The translations under genes were made by a program, and so were the position numbers. Shown piece by piece: positions 20,965-32,009 of a stretch of DNA of 32,009 bases. The stretch comes from Gamarada debralockiae. Its lineage: Eukaryota > Ascomycota > Leotiomycetes > Helotiales > Hyphodiscaceae. The first letter of the stretch is position 1. Each line of letters begins with the position of its first letter. Under the pieces are notes generated by a model that saw only the letters and a list, made by a program, of their open reading frames with translations, did no database searches and had not been told where the DNA came from. The DNA lies in the NCBI GenBank assembly GCA_002803225.1, contig NXFV01000113.1, forward strand, positions 1-32,009, written 5' to 3'.

Positions 20965-21351
20965 ATGCCACCACATCTCCATCCCCGAAGTCGACTCACT
21001 TCCTCCTTATTCGCGACTACACTCTTCTTCAGTTTCTTTGTCGTCGGTTTACCACATGTCCTACCTTGTCCGGCGCCGAGAATAGCATTTGCGGACGGGG
21101 AATCGCCAGATGGGACACCACAGAGGAGACGGAGGCGGCGGAGATGTGTAGGAAATGAGGTAGAGCAAAGGAAGGAGGCTTCCCTGGTGGAGGAGAGCAG
21201 TGACGAAGGGGAGAGCACAATTCTGGAGTCGATTCAAGGATCGAAACCGAGGAGAGAGTGTCCAGTTCCGAAACCTGGTGGACTGGTGGGAGAGCTGCTG
21301 GGACTTAAGTCTTCGAGTAGTGGAGATGAGAAAGGCTCGGAACCTCCGTGA
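20965..21351 (+). CDS. small membrane-anchored protein with CPVPKPGG motif
   Basis: Single-exon frame of 128 residues from ATG 20965. After a short basic head (PPHLHPRSRL) comes a hydrophobic segment at about 13-35 (LFATTLFFSFFVVGLPHVLP) that can serve as a signal anchor or mitochondrial inner-membrane helix. The next stretch, CPAPRIAFADGE, is followed by a run of Arg (about 54-60). The C-terminal third is acidic and then ends in RRECPVPKPGGLVGELLGLK. The combination of an N-terminal helix, CPAPR and a C-terminal CPVPKPGG seems conserved rather than random, and I believe similar short proteins occur across filamentous ascomycetes, though I cannot name a function. The reading frame has G/C-rich third positions, consistent with coding. 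An anchor in mitochondria is a guess. Confidence 0.6.
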   Translation: MPPHLHPRSRLTSSLFATTLFFSFFVVGLPHVLPCPAPRIAFADGESPDGTPQRRRRRRRCVGNEVEQRKEASLVEESSDEGESTILESIQGSKPRRECPVPKPGGLVGELLGLKSSSSGDEKGSEPP

Positions 21352-22171
21352 AGCTACGCTAGGTGTACCATACAGCTTTGTATATATTGAGATACTCCAA
21401 TTGAACATCTACGAAGAAGCATCCTTGTCCCATTGAAAGAGGTACCTATTGGAAGGTAAATTTGAGGTATGAGCGTGAACAGGAATCTTGGTATGGGCGT
21501 TGTTCGTTACAAGGTACAAAAACACCTCAGAAATCAGGAGGCCAAGGACTAAGACTCTAAGACAGCTGGAAGGCGTACCCTTCTTTCAAGAAGGACAATG
21601 GTGTGCATGTGGTGGCTTTGTAGTATTTAAGTCACAATCCAGAATATCTCTAAAAGGTATCTCTCCCCCAACTCTTTTCCGATACGAATATCAATGGCAT
21701 CCTCTGGACTTCATTGACTCAAAAGATCTGTTGCCCTTTACAGATCTTCTCAGCGTCTTTTGCTGTTCGCAAGGACGTCTTAGGCATCCTTGATAGAAGT
21801 GGATGTGGCCTTCACAGTTGCTTGAGTGTGTAGCAAAAAGCTGTGAGGGTTAGCTTAACATGCCTATGCCTACATCACTCGAGTCATGCGAGCGATTGGC
21901 ATCATTTCAATTTTGGTATCATTCAAAGCGAACTACACTAACAATCCGGGTATCTCCACATCACAGCAGCTCGCGAGAAAAAGAAAGACCATCCATGCAT
22001 CCATCTGCAAACAACCTTTATCATATCAAGAAGCAAAGGGCACATCCAGTATTATTAAGGAATCCCCAAATCCAAACCCCCAATGATGATGTCCAAACCC
22101 ATGGACGTTGATCCTCTAATAAGGTCGTTATACAATCATTTTCTTTTCATTTCAAAAGAAAGGTCATCCAA
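21352..22171. other. convergent 3' intergenic region
   Basis: Lies between the stop of the small plus-strand gene and the stop of the minus-strand channel gene. Short frames at 21488-21793 and 21860-22111 have no protein features. No RNA gene or repeat is seen. Confidence 0.5.
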
Positions 22172-24934
22172 TTAATAGTAGATCTTCGGGTGCCAGAGCG
22201 GAGGACGAGCGGTCTCGGTATCCCAAACCAACTTGTTCTTCTCATCAAACGTGCATCCATCGTCCGTAATCGGGATGACCTTCGAGGTGTGTAAGATTTC
22301 CTGTCGGCTGATTCCAGCATCATCTCTAGGGATCCAGAGAAGAGGCACCTCAGACACGACGGAAGGAGGGAAATAAGCGTTCTTTTCAACAGCCTCCTCA
22401 TACAAGTTATCCGCATCAAGGAGGTCGTGGGGAACCAGTTGGCGCAGAGAGGCATAGTCGGAGTAGATGTGAGGCTTAAAGAACTTGGTCATGAAGTTGG
22501 GCTTCTTGGTTGGTGCGGGGACTTCGACAACTTGGTTCTTCTCATTGAGCGAGACGTCCTTGGCATTGCTGTCGGTGCGTGCGCCTGTGCCGTTTTGGTG
22601 GCCGGCCTCGGCAGCCAAAAGACCTCGAATGGATTCCTCCTCTGCTTCGAGAGTCCTGGGGAGGTTGTACAAGAGTGGGTCGAGAGCGGCGTTGAGGGAG
22701 ATATGGAAGAGAATAGTGAAGACCAGGAAGATGACCATGAGGATGATGGGTCCTACGGCGGCGGCGATACCGAAGAGGCCGATGAGACAGAGTTCGGCGA
22801 TGTAGACACCTGTCAAAAGCTGCTGGAGAGCACGGGGATATATCAGGCCCTTAGTATCGATGTTGCTGTCGGTGACGAAGAAAATGTTATATCTGTAAGC
22901 ACAATAAAACAAGGTCATTCCAATTGTTGCAAAGCCGAGGACGAGGGGTGCAATGCAAGAGTACGTGATACCTACGAGAAGGTTAATTTGAGGCCAAGAC
23001 GGGAGCCAGAGACGACATACCAATGACTGCAATGTTGGTGAACACTGGAAGAGTGCTACCCCACGAAATGGCGCTCAAGTTCGCCCACTTCATATACATC
23101 TTTCTGGGTGTGCCAGCCAAGAATTTGTACAATATATTGAAGATGACAAATCCGACGACTTGAGAAATGACTCCAGATGCGACTGTCAAACCTTGTACAA
23201 TGAAGTATGAGATATAGAAGTTGGACACTGTTGGGAGGCGAGTGGCTAGAAGAGAGGTGACACCAGTGGGATTCTTGGAAAGTTGTTTAACGATGGCTGA
23301 TGCGGATGAGGCGATTGTCACAACAAGGAAGACTTGGACGACTTGGAAGCAGAAGTATGCGTTCTGGGTGAACAGCTCAACTCGTGCCAGCGATGGCTCG
23401 CCGGAAAGTTTAGCGCATACTACCATGAATTAGTCATTGCTATAATGTGGAAGTAGAGATTTAACTTACGTCTCATTATAACAGGTACCAAAGACATCAG
23501 GATAGACAACATGACCGCCGGGAGGAGACCACTGATGATACCCATGATTTGAGTTGGGATTTTCTCTAACCAGGTCAACCAGGAGTAAGTTTCGAGGTAG
23601 GTGATGTTCGAAATAAAACCAACAAATGCGACAGGAATCGCCCAGAAGACAATCAAGGCAGTGATAAAACCTAGGACCGCAATTCTACGAATCACTCGCT
23701 GCCACCACGAAATCTTCAAAGACTCCCAGACAATCTCGTTAGGGTTGATGCCGATGTAGCGTGGAGACATGTGCAGAGCCTGGTGGTGAGAGAGAGATTG
23801 GAAAGCAGACTGAGCATCAGATTGGCGAGCAAACTCGATGAAGACTCCTCCAACTTGAGGAGTCTCTCCGGCCATATAAGCTGCTTGTGCGGCTTCTGTC
23901 TCGGGGATCAAGGTCTCGAGTCTGGTGCGGCACCAGTTGATTGTATCGACCTTCTGTCCGTACAAGCCAAACTTGCCGAGCCTGTGGGTTGGGCGCTTCT
24001 TCTTGGGCACCCAGCGAGCTGCGAGAGATCCAGATTCAGCATCGCCTGCTTCGAGAGGCTGCTCCTCGTGGCTAGCCCCCTTCTTGACGGCCTTCAATCG
24101 TTCACCGTTAGCAAGCTTGATCAACTTCACTTCGCCTCCTTCCAACAGCTGTGCAGTCTTGTCCCGCTCCTCAACCAGCTCATCGATCTTGGTGGTATCC
24201 GAGGTGATCCAGATATTCCTGACAGCAGAACCAAAAACCTGTCTGAGCTTAGCTTCGTTCAGGTAGGCCTTAGGAACAGATGTGAAGAGGACGGTGCGCG
24301 CAGAGATACGATTGGCGTAGACGGGTGACATCAAGAAGGCCTGGCGCAGATTGATGTAGTAGATGCTTTCGCGAGTGACCAAGAAAAGGATGAATCCGAA
24401 GAAGAGCCATCCGCAGAAGGTGTGAGCGTAGTATCGATTTTTGCCATTTCCACTCTTGTTGATATTGCTCATTGAAAGCATATCCAATTGCGACCCCCCC
24501 GCACCACCAGTGATGTTGACTGGAAAAAGGACAGGCCAGGTTATGCAGGCGCCGACAAACATGATAACAATGGTCATGCGAAGGAAACGAAGGAAGAGGT
24601 AGGCATCGAGGGATTGGTGCTGGAGAACATAGGTGTCGGGGATCTTTCTAAATGGGCCAATCCAATTGAACCATCCATTTGGGAGAGGTGGTGAACGTTC
24701 CCTGTCTGGGTTTTAGCAGATGTTGATATTTCAATAGAAATGTGAGGGAGCTACTCACTCTTCGCGAATGGAGCCCAGGTAGGTTCTTGGAGCATACCAT
24801 CGACGCTGCGATCTACGCAAGATCAAGAATATCAAAAGGTAGACGCCAGCAACGATGGCAGTTGGTGCGAGCGTCGCAATTAAGCCCGACAAAGAGGCAT
24901 TGGGTGGGTTTGAAGGCGGTGTACTGGAAGACAT
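22172..24934 (-). CDS. CSC1/OSCA/TMEM63-family (DUF221, RSN1-like) membrane channel
   Basis: An osmo- or mechanosensitive cation channel of the CSC1/OSCA/TMEM63 family; yeast relatives include Csc1, Rsn1 and Phm7. Exons 24934-24759, 24701-23470, 23419-23021 and 22971-22172 join in frame through introns of 57, 50 and 49 nt, for 868 residues. Order of parts: an N-terminal helix (about 22-45), two more helices (TIVIMFVGACITWPVLF, then FCGWLFFGFILFLV), the cytosolic Phm7_cyt region starting at TVLFTSVPKAYL and including DTINWCRTRLETLIPE and GVFIEFARQSDAQSA, then NEIVWESLKISWWQR leading into the seven-helix RSN1 core. The C-terminal cytosolic tail is long and includes RPPLWHPKIYY, ending at the stop. 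All splice signals are standard (GTGAGT/CAG, GTAAGT/TAG, GTATGT/TAG). The gene looks intact. Which paralogue it is cannot be decided here. Confidence 0.92.
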
Positions 24935-27214
24935 GATTGAGAAGTCCTGGCTTTGCAATTGAATCCTCGCAAGTGGCAGAATAAGTATTTCGCTTTCAGG
25001 AGGGAGAGGCGCGAGGAAGTAGTCTTCTGATGCGGATCTCCGTCCTGGCGCGGCTGGGAGCACAGACCAGGGATCTGAGCTCAAATATCTTGATCTGGGT
25101 GGATTTTGAAATTTGGTGCAGGGGAGGAGAGATCGACGCGAGATCGAACGCGGTGATGTATGACGACGAGGTGCAGCGACCCTGGTTGAAGAAGACTCGA
25201 CTGCCGACAAAAAGAGAACAGCCGATGTTCTTCTTTCGGTGGCAATGGTCAACAAAGCTTGCTTGTGGTGTAAAGATGTTTTAGTCGAGGAAGATCCTCG
25301 TCATCTTAGCTTGATATAGAATTTATTGGCATGTGAGTACATTTTTCAAGCTACTGCGAGCTATCTATCTTTGTTTGACTTTGACTTATCAAAAGGTGAG
25401 CTACGGCAAAGTGGCTGGACCACATAGGGTCAGTCAATAGTTTTTTGAGGGCCCAATGATCCATGCAGAGCGTGCAGAGTTTCCGCGCCAAACACTCGAT
25501 CGAGTACGTAGACAAATAAATTATCGCTGCATGAGACCGCAGCCAGCATCAACAGACTTCTCTTCAAAACGTACCACACCAGCTGAATTTCGCGGGGATT
25601 TAAATAAGTTGAACGCTGAGGGTTTATTGCACACTTACATTACATCGCATCGCATCGCAATCTTTCGAGACTGTCAATACTCAAGGGAGGACGCATAGTC
25701 GACAGCCAGTCCATAAGGCAGGCTGGCTTCCATAAGTTTTTGACGATGCAATTTTCGACAATCGGGAGCTCTCCTCGAGTTCTTTCTGTGGAATGAGATA
25801 ACGGCTGGTTGCTAGGTGTGTTGGTTGGCTGGAGACTGCTTCGAAACCCCACTTTGAGCACACCACCCCCCCTTGCAGAGCTGAACTTGAACGGTGCCAC
25901 AAATTCTAGGTTTCATGTGCTGGTTTCCGCAGGCCGGGAAATTGCCGCCCAGCCAAAAGCTCCCTGGGGCTTTGGGGCGCAGGCGAGAGGAGAGCAGTCT
26001 GGACTTCTCCATCTTTAGTGACCATCCCCTGGAAAGAGCGATAATTCTACCTTATCTTGAGGCTCATGTGGACGAAGGAGAAGAGCCTTCTCGAGTGACG
26101 GGGAAATCGACAGCTAATGTATGAGAGCTGTTCGTGATGGACCGTGAATCCGCGCCAAATCAAAAATGCTGCCTTGTCGCCGGCATGCTCGAGCAAAGCT
26201 TGAGGTGACGACGACCGACCTCCATATCAGATGCGCAGTGCGTTTTACAAAGATTCCAGATCTTCAGGAGAGTGCAATACAGCTTGACATGGTGGTCACA
26301 ATGCGGAGAGAGTCATGTTTTGAATTCTACTGGCTGATCATTTTTATCACTCACCAATCTTCCCTTCCGACCATCGAAACGAAATAATGTATCTCGATGA
26401 CTGCTAAGTGTGGTCGCCAGGAAATAATTGTTTGTTGTCGTGTTTTACTTGTGCTCTAGAATTTAAAAATATCCATTCTCGGTATTTGCTCCTTCGGAAA
26501 CTCGCCTTGTTTTTCACCGTCATTGGAAGGATGTGGTGTTCGAGCGCCTCCTTGACCCATAACTTTCTACATTCAAATCATTTTGATATCCTATGTTTCT
26601 ATGCCTACCTACTCTTCAAACCATTCACGAAATATCTGGTCATAGTCTATGCCGGGACGAAGCCTATGTAGCGACAACGCTCCAGTATCCAACGTTCATA
26701 CGTGGGAAACTAAATCCAGCTTTTTTCGTCGAGGAGCCGTGAAGTCAAAGAAAGAAAACAATTCTTCGTATCTCTGACATGAGTTCATGGGCAACTTCAG
26801 GTAGTTGATATCTCGTTGCATATGTCGAATCAGTCGATCAGTTGAGGTAAAATCATAAATGTATTGATATCTAAAGAGCTCGAAATCGCCAGAACCTAGA
26901 TACTTTCAATGAAGCTAAGCCCAAAGAGAATGCTGGCCATCGGTTTCATCTGACAGCATATCTCACGTAAGCAACGTCTCTCGTTTACCCCCTCAAACTG
27001 TCCAATAATACAGCCTCGTCTTTATGACGACGGCGCCTCTTTGCACCGATATGTCTCCGGAGGCAGAACATCGTCAAGGATATAGACATTGCATATCCCC
27101 TCGCTCGAGGCGGGAGCTTTCAAAGCGAAGAGAACGGTCTTGCCTCGGAATCGATCTCGATCTTCAGTCATTCTAATTACGTGTGTTATATTCCTTCTGG
27201 ATGCCAAATTCATT
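24935..27214. other. 2.3-kb gene-free region between channel and P450
   Basis: Divergent promoter space for the channel (minus) and the P450 (plus). A minor ATCGC triplet repeat (CATCGCATCGCATCGCAAT) lies near 25640. A minus-strand frame at 27022-27213 has a protein-like stretch (DRFRGKTVLFALKAP), but it has no upstream exon and overlaps the P450 start, so I leave it uncalled. The rest is moderately AT-rich with no visible structure. Confidence 0.45.
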
Positions 27215-29029
27215 ATGGAAGGGCTTAGTTATCTCTCAAACGTGCTCTTGCTGATGATCATTTTGGTAATCCTCCATACCCAATCCGTGAGTTCAGCATG
27301 TTGACTTAGACAAAGTATGCCGTATTTATCACGAGTACCGCCATCTACAATGTTACTTTCCATCCCCTGGCAAAATTTCCTGGCCCAAAGCTCCGTGCTG
27401 CTTTTGACTTCCCATATTATTGGGAACTATGCACTGGGGATTCGTCCGCCAACATCAAGGCTTTACATGACAAGTTTGGGCATGTAGTACGAATTGCGCC
27501 GAATGAACTCTCATTCACCAGTGCCCAAGCATGGCGTGGTACGTTGCTCTGTATGCAATTTTTGTTCGTTTAGAAGCTGAGCTGGCAAGAACAGACATTC
27601 AAACCCGCGGCAAAGGTCAGATAGGACTGCCAAGAGATCCAGAGACAGTCCGTCTAGAGCCCGGAGAACCTGCAGATATCATAAGTAAGGTCACATACAT
27701 CCCCGGATATGCGAAGCTAATTTTCGTCTCAGCGGCCAACGATGTCGACCACCCCCGGATGAGGAAACTCATGGCACATGCTTTTTCAGATGCGGCTCTT
27801 CGCGAGCAGGAACCTTTAATCCACACGTACTGCGATCTACTCGTCAACAAGCTCTACGATCAGATTGAAGGACCTAAACAGGGCGAAATTGACATGGTCA
27901 GTTGGTTCAACTTTACTACTTTCGATATCATCGGAGACCTCGCATTCGGCGAGTCATTTCACGGATTGGAACGAGGTGAATACCATTTCTGGATAGCCAC
28001 AATCTTCAAAGGCCTGAAGATGTTTCCCATTATCAGAACAGTGCGAGCATATCCACCACTTGGAACACTTTTTCCCTTGTTGGTCAGTTTGTCTCCTGCT
28101 CTCTCAAAGGCAAAGTCGGACCACCAAGCATTCTCCCGGGATAAGACGATGCAACGTCTTGAGAGAAAGACTGATCGACGAGATTTCATGACGTAAGTCT
28201 TCATCCTGTCTTACAGAGAGACTACGACCTAGCTAACCCCTTAGCTCTATCTTGCGGCATAACGATGAGAACGGGATGACCGAGGGTGAACTCGTAGCCA
28301 ACTCACGTGTCATCTTAATTGGAGGCAGCGAGACCAGTGCTACACTACTCAGTGCTTTGGTTTTCTACCTCCTGAAAACTCCACAAGTGCTTCAAAAGTT
28401 ACAATACGAGGTTCGGCAGGCGTTCAAGTCACCGTCAGAGATGACGTTTTCCGCAGAAGCGAAACTCCCCTACATGCAGGCTTGCATCGAAGAGGCTTTG
28501 CGGATTTACCCTCCGGTAGCCAGCACCTTGGCACGATTCACTCCGCCAGCTGGAAGCATGATTGATGGACAGTTCATACCTGGAAATGTACGATCAACCC
28601 ATAGGTCACTACTGCCAACCACAAGACTGACTCGCATCTAGACAGTCGTTGGCGTTAATCATCTTAGCGCATCAAGATCTGCGCGCAACTTTAAAGACCC
28701 AATGACATTTGCACCAGAACGTTGGCTTGGAGATGAACGATATTCTGACGATGACCTTGCTGCATCTCAACCATTCTCTCTCGGTGCGCGGGGTTGTATT
28801 GGAAAAGTGAGTGTCCTTTATTATCACGACTTTTAGCGTCTGATCCAGTGCTAACTATTACAAATAGACACTTGCATACGCCGAAATACGCTCAATAGCC
28901 ACGCGCATAATCTGGAATTTCGACATGGAACTGAAGGAAGATTCCATAAATTGGGACGACCAGAAGATCTACATATTATGGTATAAACCGCCATTGAACA
29001 TCAAATTGTCTGCTCGAAAGTTCGAATAA
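27215..29029 (+). CDS. cytochrome P450 monooxygenase (CYP65-like, isotrichodermin C-15 hydroxylase type)
   Basis: Haem-thiolate monooxygenase anchored in the endoplasmic reticulum; the closest named type is the isotrichodermin C-15 hydroxylase-like group. Six exons (27215-27265, 27316-27538, 27595-28192, 28245-28587, 28642-28806, 28868-29029) join in frame to 513 residues. An N-terminal anchor helix (LSNVLLLMIIL, then YAVFITSTAIYNV) precedes HPLAKFPGPK, the proline-rich hinge. The I-helix motif is GGSETS (317-322), the K-helix is E374-A-L-R377, the PERF-like motif is FAPERW (428-433), and the haem loop is FSLGARGCIGK (450-460) with Cys457 as ligand. Introns are 50, 56, 52, 54 and 61 nt. For the first intron a 29-nt alternative also keeps the frame but is too short to be likely. 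The gene looks intact. No secondary-metabolite partner genes lie in the window, so the substrate is unknown. Confidence 0.93.
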
Positions 29030-29452
29030 AGAAGGCAGGTCTCATCGCTTCTTGCAGAACTATTTGTCCAGTTCTGGCGCATACGAACAATGGAGGACCC
29101 TGTTTCAGACGTTCTCGGGTCGAGATCATTGAGGAATGTTTCGCTAAGCCTGCAATTATTCACTGCATTCCTCGATTTCCGTTTGCAGCTACCTGAATGG
29201 CTATCTGTCAGTTCTTTCATCGAATATTATCACGTGCTAAGAGCTCAAGTGAGACCTCTCCCGGTTTCTGGTTGCTATGAGAAGCAATATATCCAGATTC
29301 CAACATTTTCCATTCCGAACTTGATTTGATGTGATTTCTACGGTTACATCTTCTCCTTTCTCCATCCTTCGTATGACAAATGTTTGAACACTCTCGAAAC
29401 ACTTCAACGGAAAACTTCAAATCCTCGAAGGCGAAATAAAAATATCACAAAT
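29030..29452. other. gene-free spacer
   Basis: Holds the 3' end of the P450 and the promoter of the next plus-strand locus. Short frames on both strands have no protein features. Confidence 0.5.
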
Positions 29453-32009
29453 ATGACAGATGTAGACAACAACCATCATCATGGGCACGGTGGTTGTATA
29501 TTTGAGAATGGCAATACGATGCAGACCGACGACGAGGAGCAAAATGAACAAGGAGGGTTCAAACTCGACGAACCCCCAGTACCAAAACCCACAAGGCACC
29601 TTCGAAGCCGTCAAGCTCTTCGCAGGAACATACAAATCTATCTTCACCTCGAAACCTCTCCCCAAAAGAAGTCCTCCACTGCCTCAAACACGTAAACTGC
29701 AGCTACCTCTCGAGCGGCGTTCCACGACCCCTCTTGCTCCTCAAACAATATGCGCAAGCGCTCACCGTCCTCATCAGAGAGATGACCGTCTCCCAAATGC
29801 CAGCTCTCATCAACAACGAACATGCGGGCCTTCCAGGCGCACGACCTTTCAATGTCAATGAGAGATTTGACTGGTTGAATGACTTGATGAAACCTTATAC
29901 CACAGATGAGATGCATCATTTTCAGCCTCTTACTTCGGTCCTGAATATGGTTGAACAGAGCCCGATCAGGGAAGAAGATCGGAATATATGCCCGCTGCAG
30001 TCTGTGGTGGATGAAGGAGCATGGTCCCAAACTCATCCGTGGGCTAACCACGAGAGTCTCATCCGTCATGTGAACGAGGTCCTTGAGCGTCTGGACCACG
30101 AATACAGTGCTCGCGGTGGCTTGCTGTCTATCTTCCCGACGAGTATGAAGAAGGACGACCGTGAGAAAGCTGAGAAGACAGTTCTGGGTCAAATGAGTCT
30201 TTGGGTGCAGAACCTTGTTCAACGTATTCATAATCTTGAGCGTCTCTACGCTAACGCAATGGATTTGTTGGCTAAAGAAGCGGTCGTACCTACCGAGACG
30301 TTGACTTCCCTTGGGACTCGTGGGAGGAAAGGAAGAAAGGTCGTGTATCCACAAGATAAATTTGTCTTAGTGAATGCAGGGGATGATCTATGGGAGTTCC
30401 TCAACGCGGAGTTTGAGCGCAAGGAGATTATCGATACGCAAGTCGACAAGAACTATCGCGACCTGAGTACTATGGGCGAGGCGATATGGGCGCAGAGAGG
30501 AGGCAGGGAGTTCGCGAAGGGCATCACTTGTATCTTCGTGACAACCCACTCAAGACGGTTTTCGTTATCCCCGCATATGAGATCCATCCCGGCACCAAAG
30601 TGACCCGCGAGATGGAGCAGCAGCCCACAGTCGTCAGTGTCGCCAAGCCAGTATGGCTGAACGCATGAGTGTCTTGGAGACGAAGCACAAAAGCGACATG
30701 GCCGCCTTGAAGCAATATCAGAACAACGTTTGGACTCATGAAAGAAAGATTGCCGACAAGGACAGGGACATAACGGCCTTGGCGGAAGAATACGAGAAAC
30801 TGAAGCAGCAAAACCACCTGTTTACCAAGAAAGCCGAGGACACGATGGCTGCCCTGAAGCAAGATCCTAACTAGTTCAAACTTAGGGGCTAGGAGGAATC
30901 TACCAAGGCGACTGAGGCACGCAGCAAAGCTGCGAGGATGAGAGCGATTTGTGAGAAGCAGGTAGCAGACCACCAGGCAGCTTTGGCTGCTGCGAAGACC
31001 ACAGCTGAGGAGATGAAGAATGCACGCGAGAAGCTGGAGAAGGATATACCAGCCCGTAAGGCGGCGTGCGAGAAAGAATGCGCGAAGAAAAAGAAGGAGC
31101 TTGATGAGCGCGACGCGGATATTGCGCGGGCGGCACAAGCAGCCGTTCCAGAACTGAAGAAAGTTTGGTTGAAGCAAGTCATCGAGACGCAGATCCTTAT
31201 TGAGTTTCTCAACAGTCCGGATATGTAGAAGGCGTTGAAGGACGTGGTGATTCCGGAGCATATAACTAAACTTGGGAAGGATATCGCGAAGAAACTTCAT
31301 GACGACGTGGCTAAGAATATTCCTGATACTGTGCCTAAGAAAGCACCTGAGGAGTCTTCTTCCGAGGAGAGTGAATCAGGTAAAGGTGGTGGGAAGACTA
31401 AGAAACGAGCTGGGCTTGATAAAGCACCCAAGAAAGCCAGCTGGCGCAAGGGCTCGGGCGGGTCCTTCAGCTCCGGCTACTCGCTCCTGAGCAGCGTCCA
31501 TGACAACCCGCATTTCGACGCACTACGCAAGACGAAGACGGTCGACCTTGGCGCAACTGACAAGTCTCCAAAGAGCGCTGGATCCATGCATTCTTTCAGT
31601 TCGGGCTATAATATCAAGTCGGGCATCCATGGTAGTCCCAAGAATCCACACTTCGTAGCGCTAGGCAAGAGTGCGCAGAAGAGGCCATCAGAGGGCACCG
31701 GCTCTGGCGGTTCCATGAAGACGTTTGCTGGTGGCAGCGGGGGCAGCGAGAAGAAAGTGGGCTTCTCGCCGACGTCAAAACAAGGTCCTACAAACTCAGA
31801 CTCTGGCTCCAGCGCGAACAATCAGAAACACTCTCCAACTCCTGACCAACAAGAAAGGTCCCCGAATAAGAAGGCGAAGACGACGTCCAAGACCCCAAAG
31901 CTTACAGCTAAGGGTACGAAGGACGCTGGGGAATTCCTTGGGAATGGGAAATCGATGAGAGGTAGAATGAGAGGGAGGAGAAGTTATGGGGGGGGGGGGG
32001 GGGGGGGGG
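29453..32009 (+). pseudogene. second large broken coding region, incomplete at right edge
   Basis: Protein-like sequence starts at ATG 29453 (MTDVDNNHHHGHGG...), moves to a second frame near 29550 (GTFEAVKLFAGTYKSIF) and a third near 29660. The third stays open to about 30602 with convincing globular sequence (NVNERFDWLNDLMKPY, VVDEGAWSQTHPWANHES). It shifts again near 30540 (VFVIPAYEIHPGTKV) and near 30655 into a coiled coil (ALAEEYEKLKQQNHLF, then a Lys/Glu/Ala-rich helix). In-frame TAG codons lie at 30872, 30890 and 31226. From 31229 the same frame is open to the end of the sequence, about 260 codons: Lys-rich, then Ser/Gly-rich with repeated FSSGY-type motifs, then basic (NKKAKTTSKTPK). 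I do not recognise a family. With four frame changes and three stops this copy is probably dead, although unseen introns could explain some breaks. The organisation (globular head, coiled coil, low-complexity tail) resembles the 14.5-kb gene, but I see no sequence similarity between them. Confidence 0.55.
31988..32009. repeat. terminal G homopolymer
   Basis: Twenty-two consecutive G residues end the sequence. A run of this purity at an edge is more likely an assembly or sequencing artefact at a contig end than a genomic feature. Confidence 0.85.

Noticed and set aside
22427..23026. 199-codon plus-strand frame opposite the channel gene
   Set aside because: Shadow of the fourth exon of the CSC1-type gene, whose spliced model is well supported.
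27022..27213. Minus-strand frame with DRFRGKTVLFALKAP
   Set aside because: Protein-like, but it has no upstream exon, overlaps the P450 start and I know no matching family; at most a relic.
27290..27318. 29-nt alternative first intron of the P450
   Set aside because: It keeps the frame but is shorter than usual fungal introns; the 50-nt intron at 27266-27315 uses the same acceptor region with a better length.

Overview
The window looks like a gene-sparse stretch of a filamentous ascomycete genome (Pezizomycotina; Leotiomycetes is my guess from the feel of the proteins, not a demonstrated assignment). The evidence is eukaryotic gene structure: genes are interrupted by introns of about 48-61 nt with GTRNGT-like donors, CTRAY branch sites and YAG acceptors; intergenic spaces are 0.4-2.7 kb; and the recognisable genes (Ppg1-type phosphatase, Ppx1 exopolyphosphatase, a CSC1/DUF221 channel, a CYP65-like P450, a fungal bZIP) are typical of that group. 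The last 22 bases are a G homopolymer, so the right edge is probably a contig end.

Layout. 0.5-1.1 kb (-): REX4-like DEDDh exonuclease with an unresolved 5' end. 1.4-2.4 kb (+): unknown protein ending in six 18-residue Lys/Ala repeats. 3.6-5.5 kb (-): a decayed SIR2-like gene together with remnants of a membrane-protein frame upstream. 6.7-8.0 kb (+): exopolyphosphatase. 9.1-10.0 kb (+): acidic, basic-headed putative nuclear protein. 10-12.7 kb: gene-free leader of a bZIP factor at 12.7-13.8 kb (+). 14.5-18.4 kb (+): a large broken gene (or two neighbours) whose coding sequence can be followed through all three frames. 19.0-20.4 kb (-): Ppg1-type phosphatase, four exons. 21.0-21.4 kb (+): small membrane-anchored protein. 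22.2-24.9 kb (-): CSC1/OSCA/TMEM63-type channel, four exons. 27.2-29.0 kb (+): cytochrome P450, six exons. 29.5-32.0 kb (+): a second large broken coding region running off the end.

The window therefore mixes intact housekeeping genes with fast-evolving lineage-specific genes that are decaying. The housekeeping genes do not form a pathway or cluster; the P450 stands alone. The four spliced models at 12.7, 19.0, 22.2 and 27.2 kb close in frame with sensible lengths (320, 420, 868 and 513 aa), which argues that the many frameshifts in the 3.6-5.5, 14.5-18.4 and 29.5-32.0 kb regions are real decay and not general sequence error. The most interesting items are the SIR2-like remnant, which belongs to a family related to NAD-consuming immune effectors, and the two large unrecognised broken genes.
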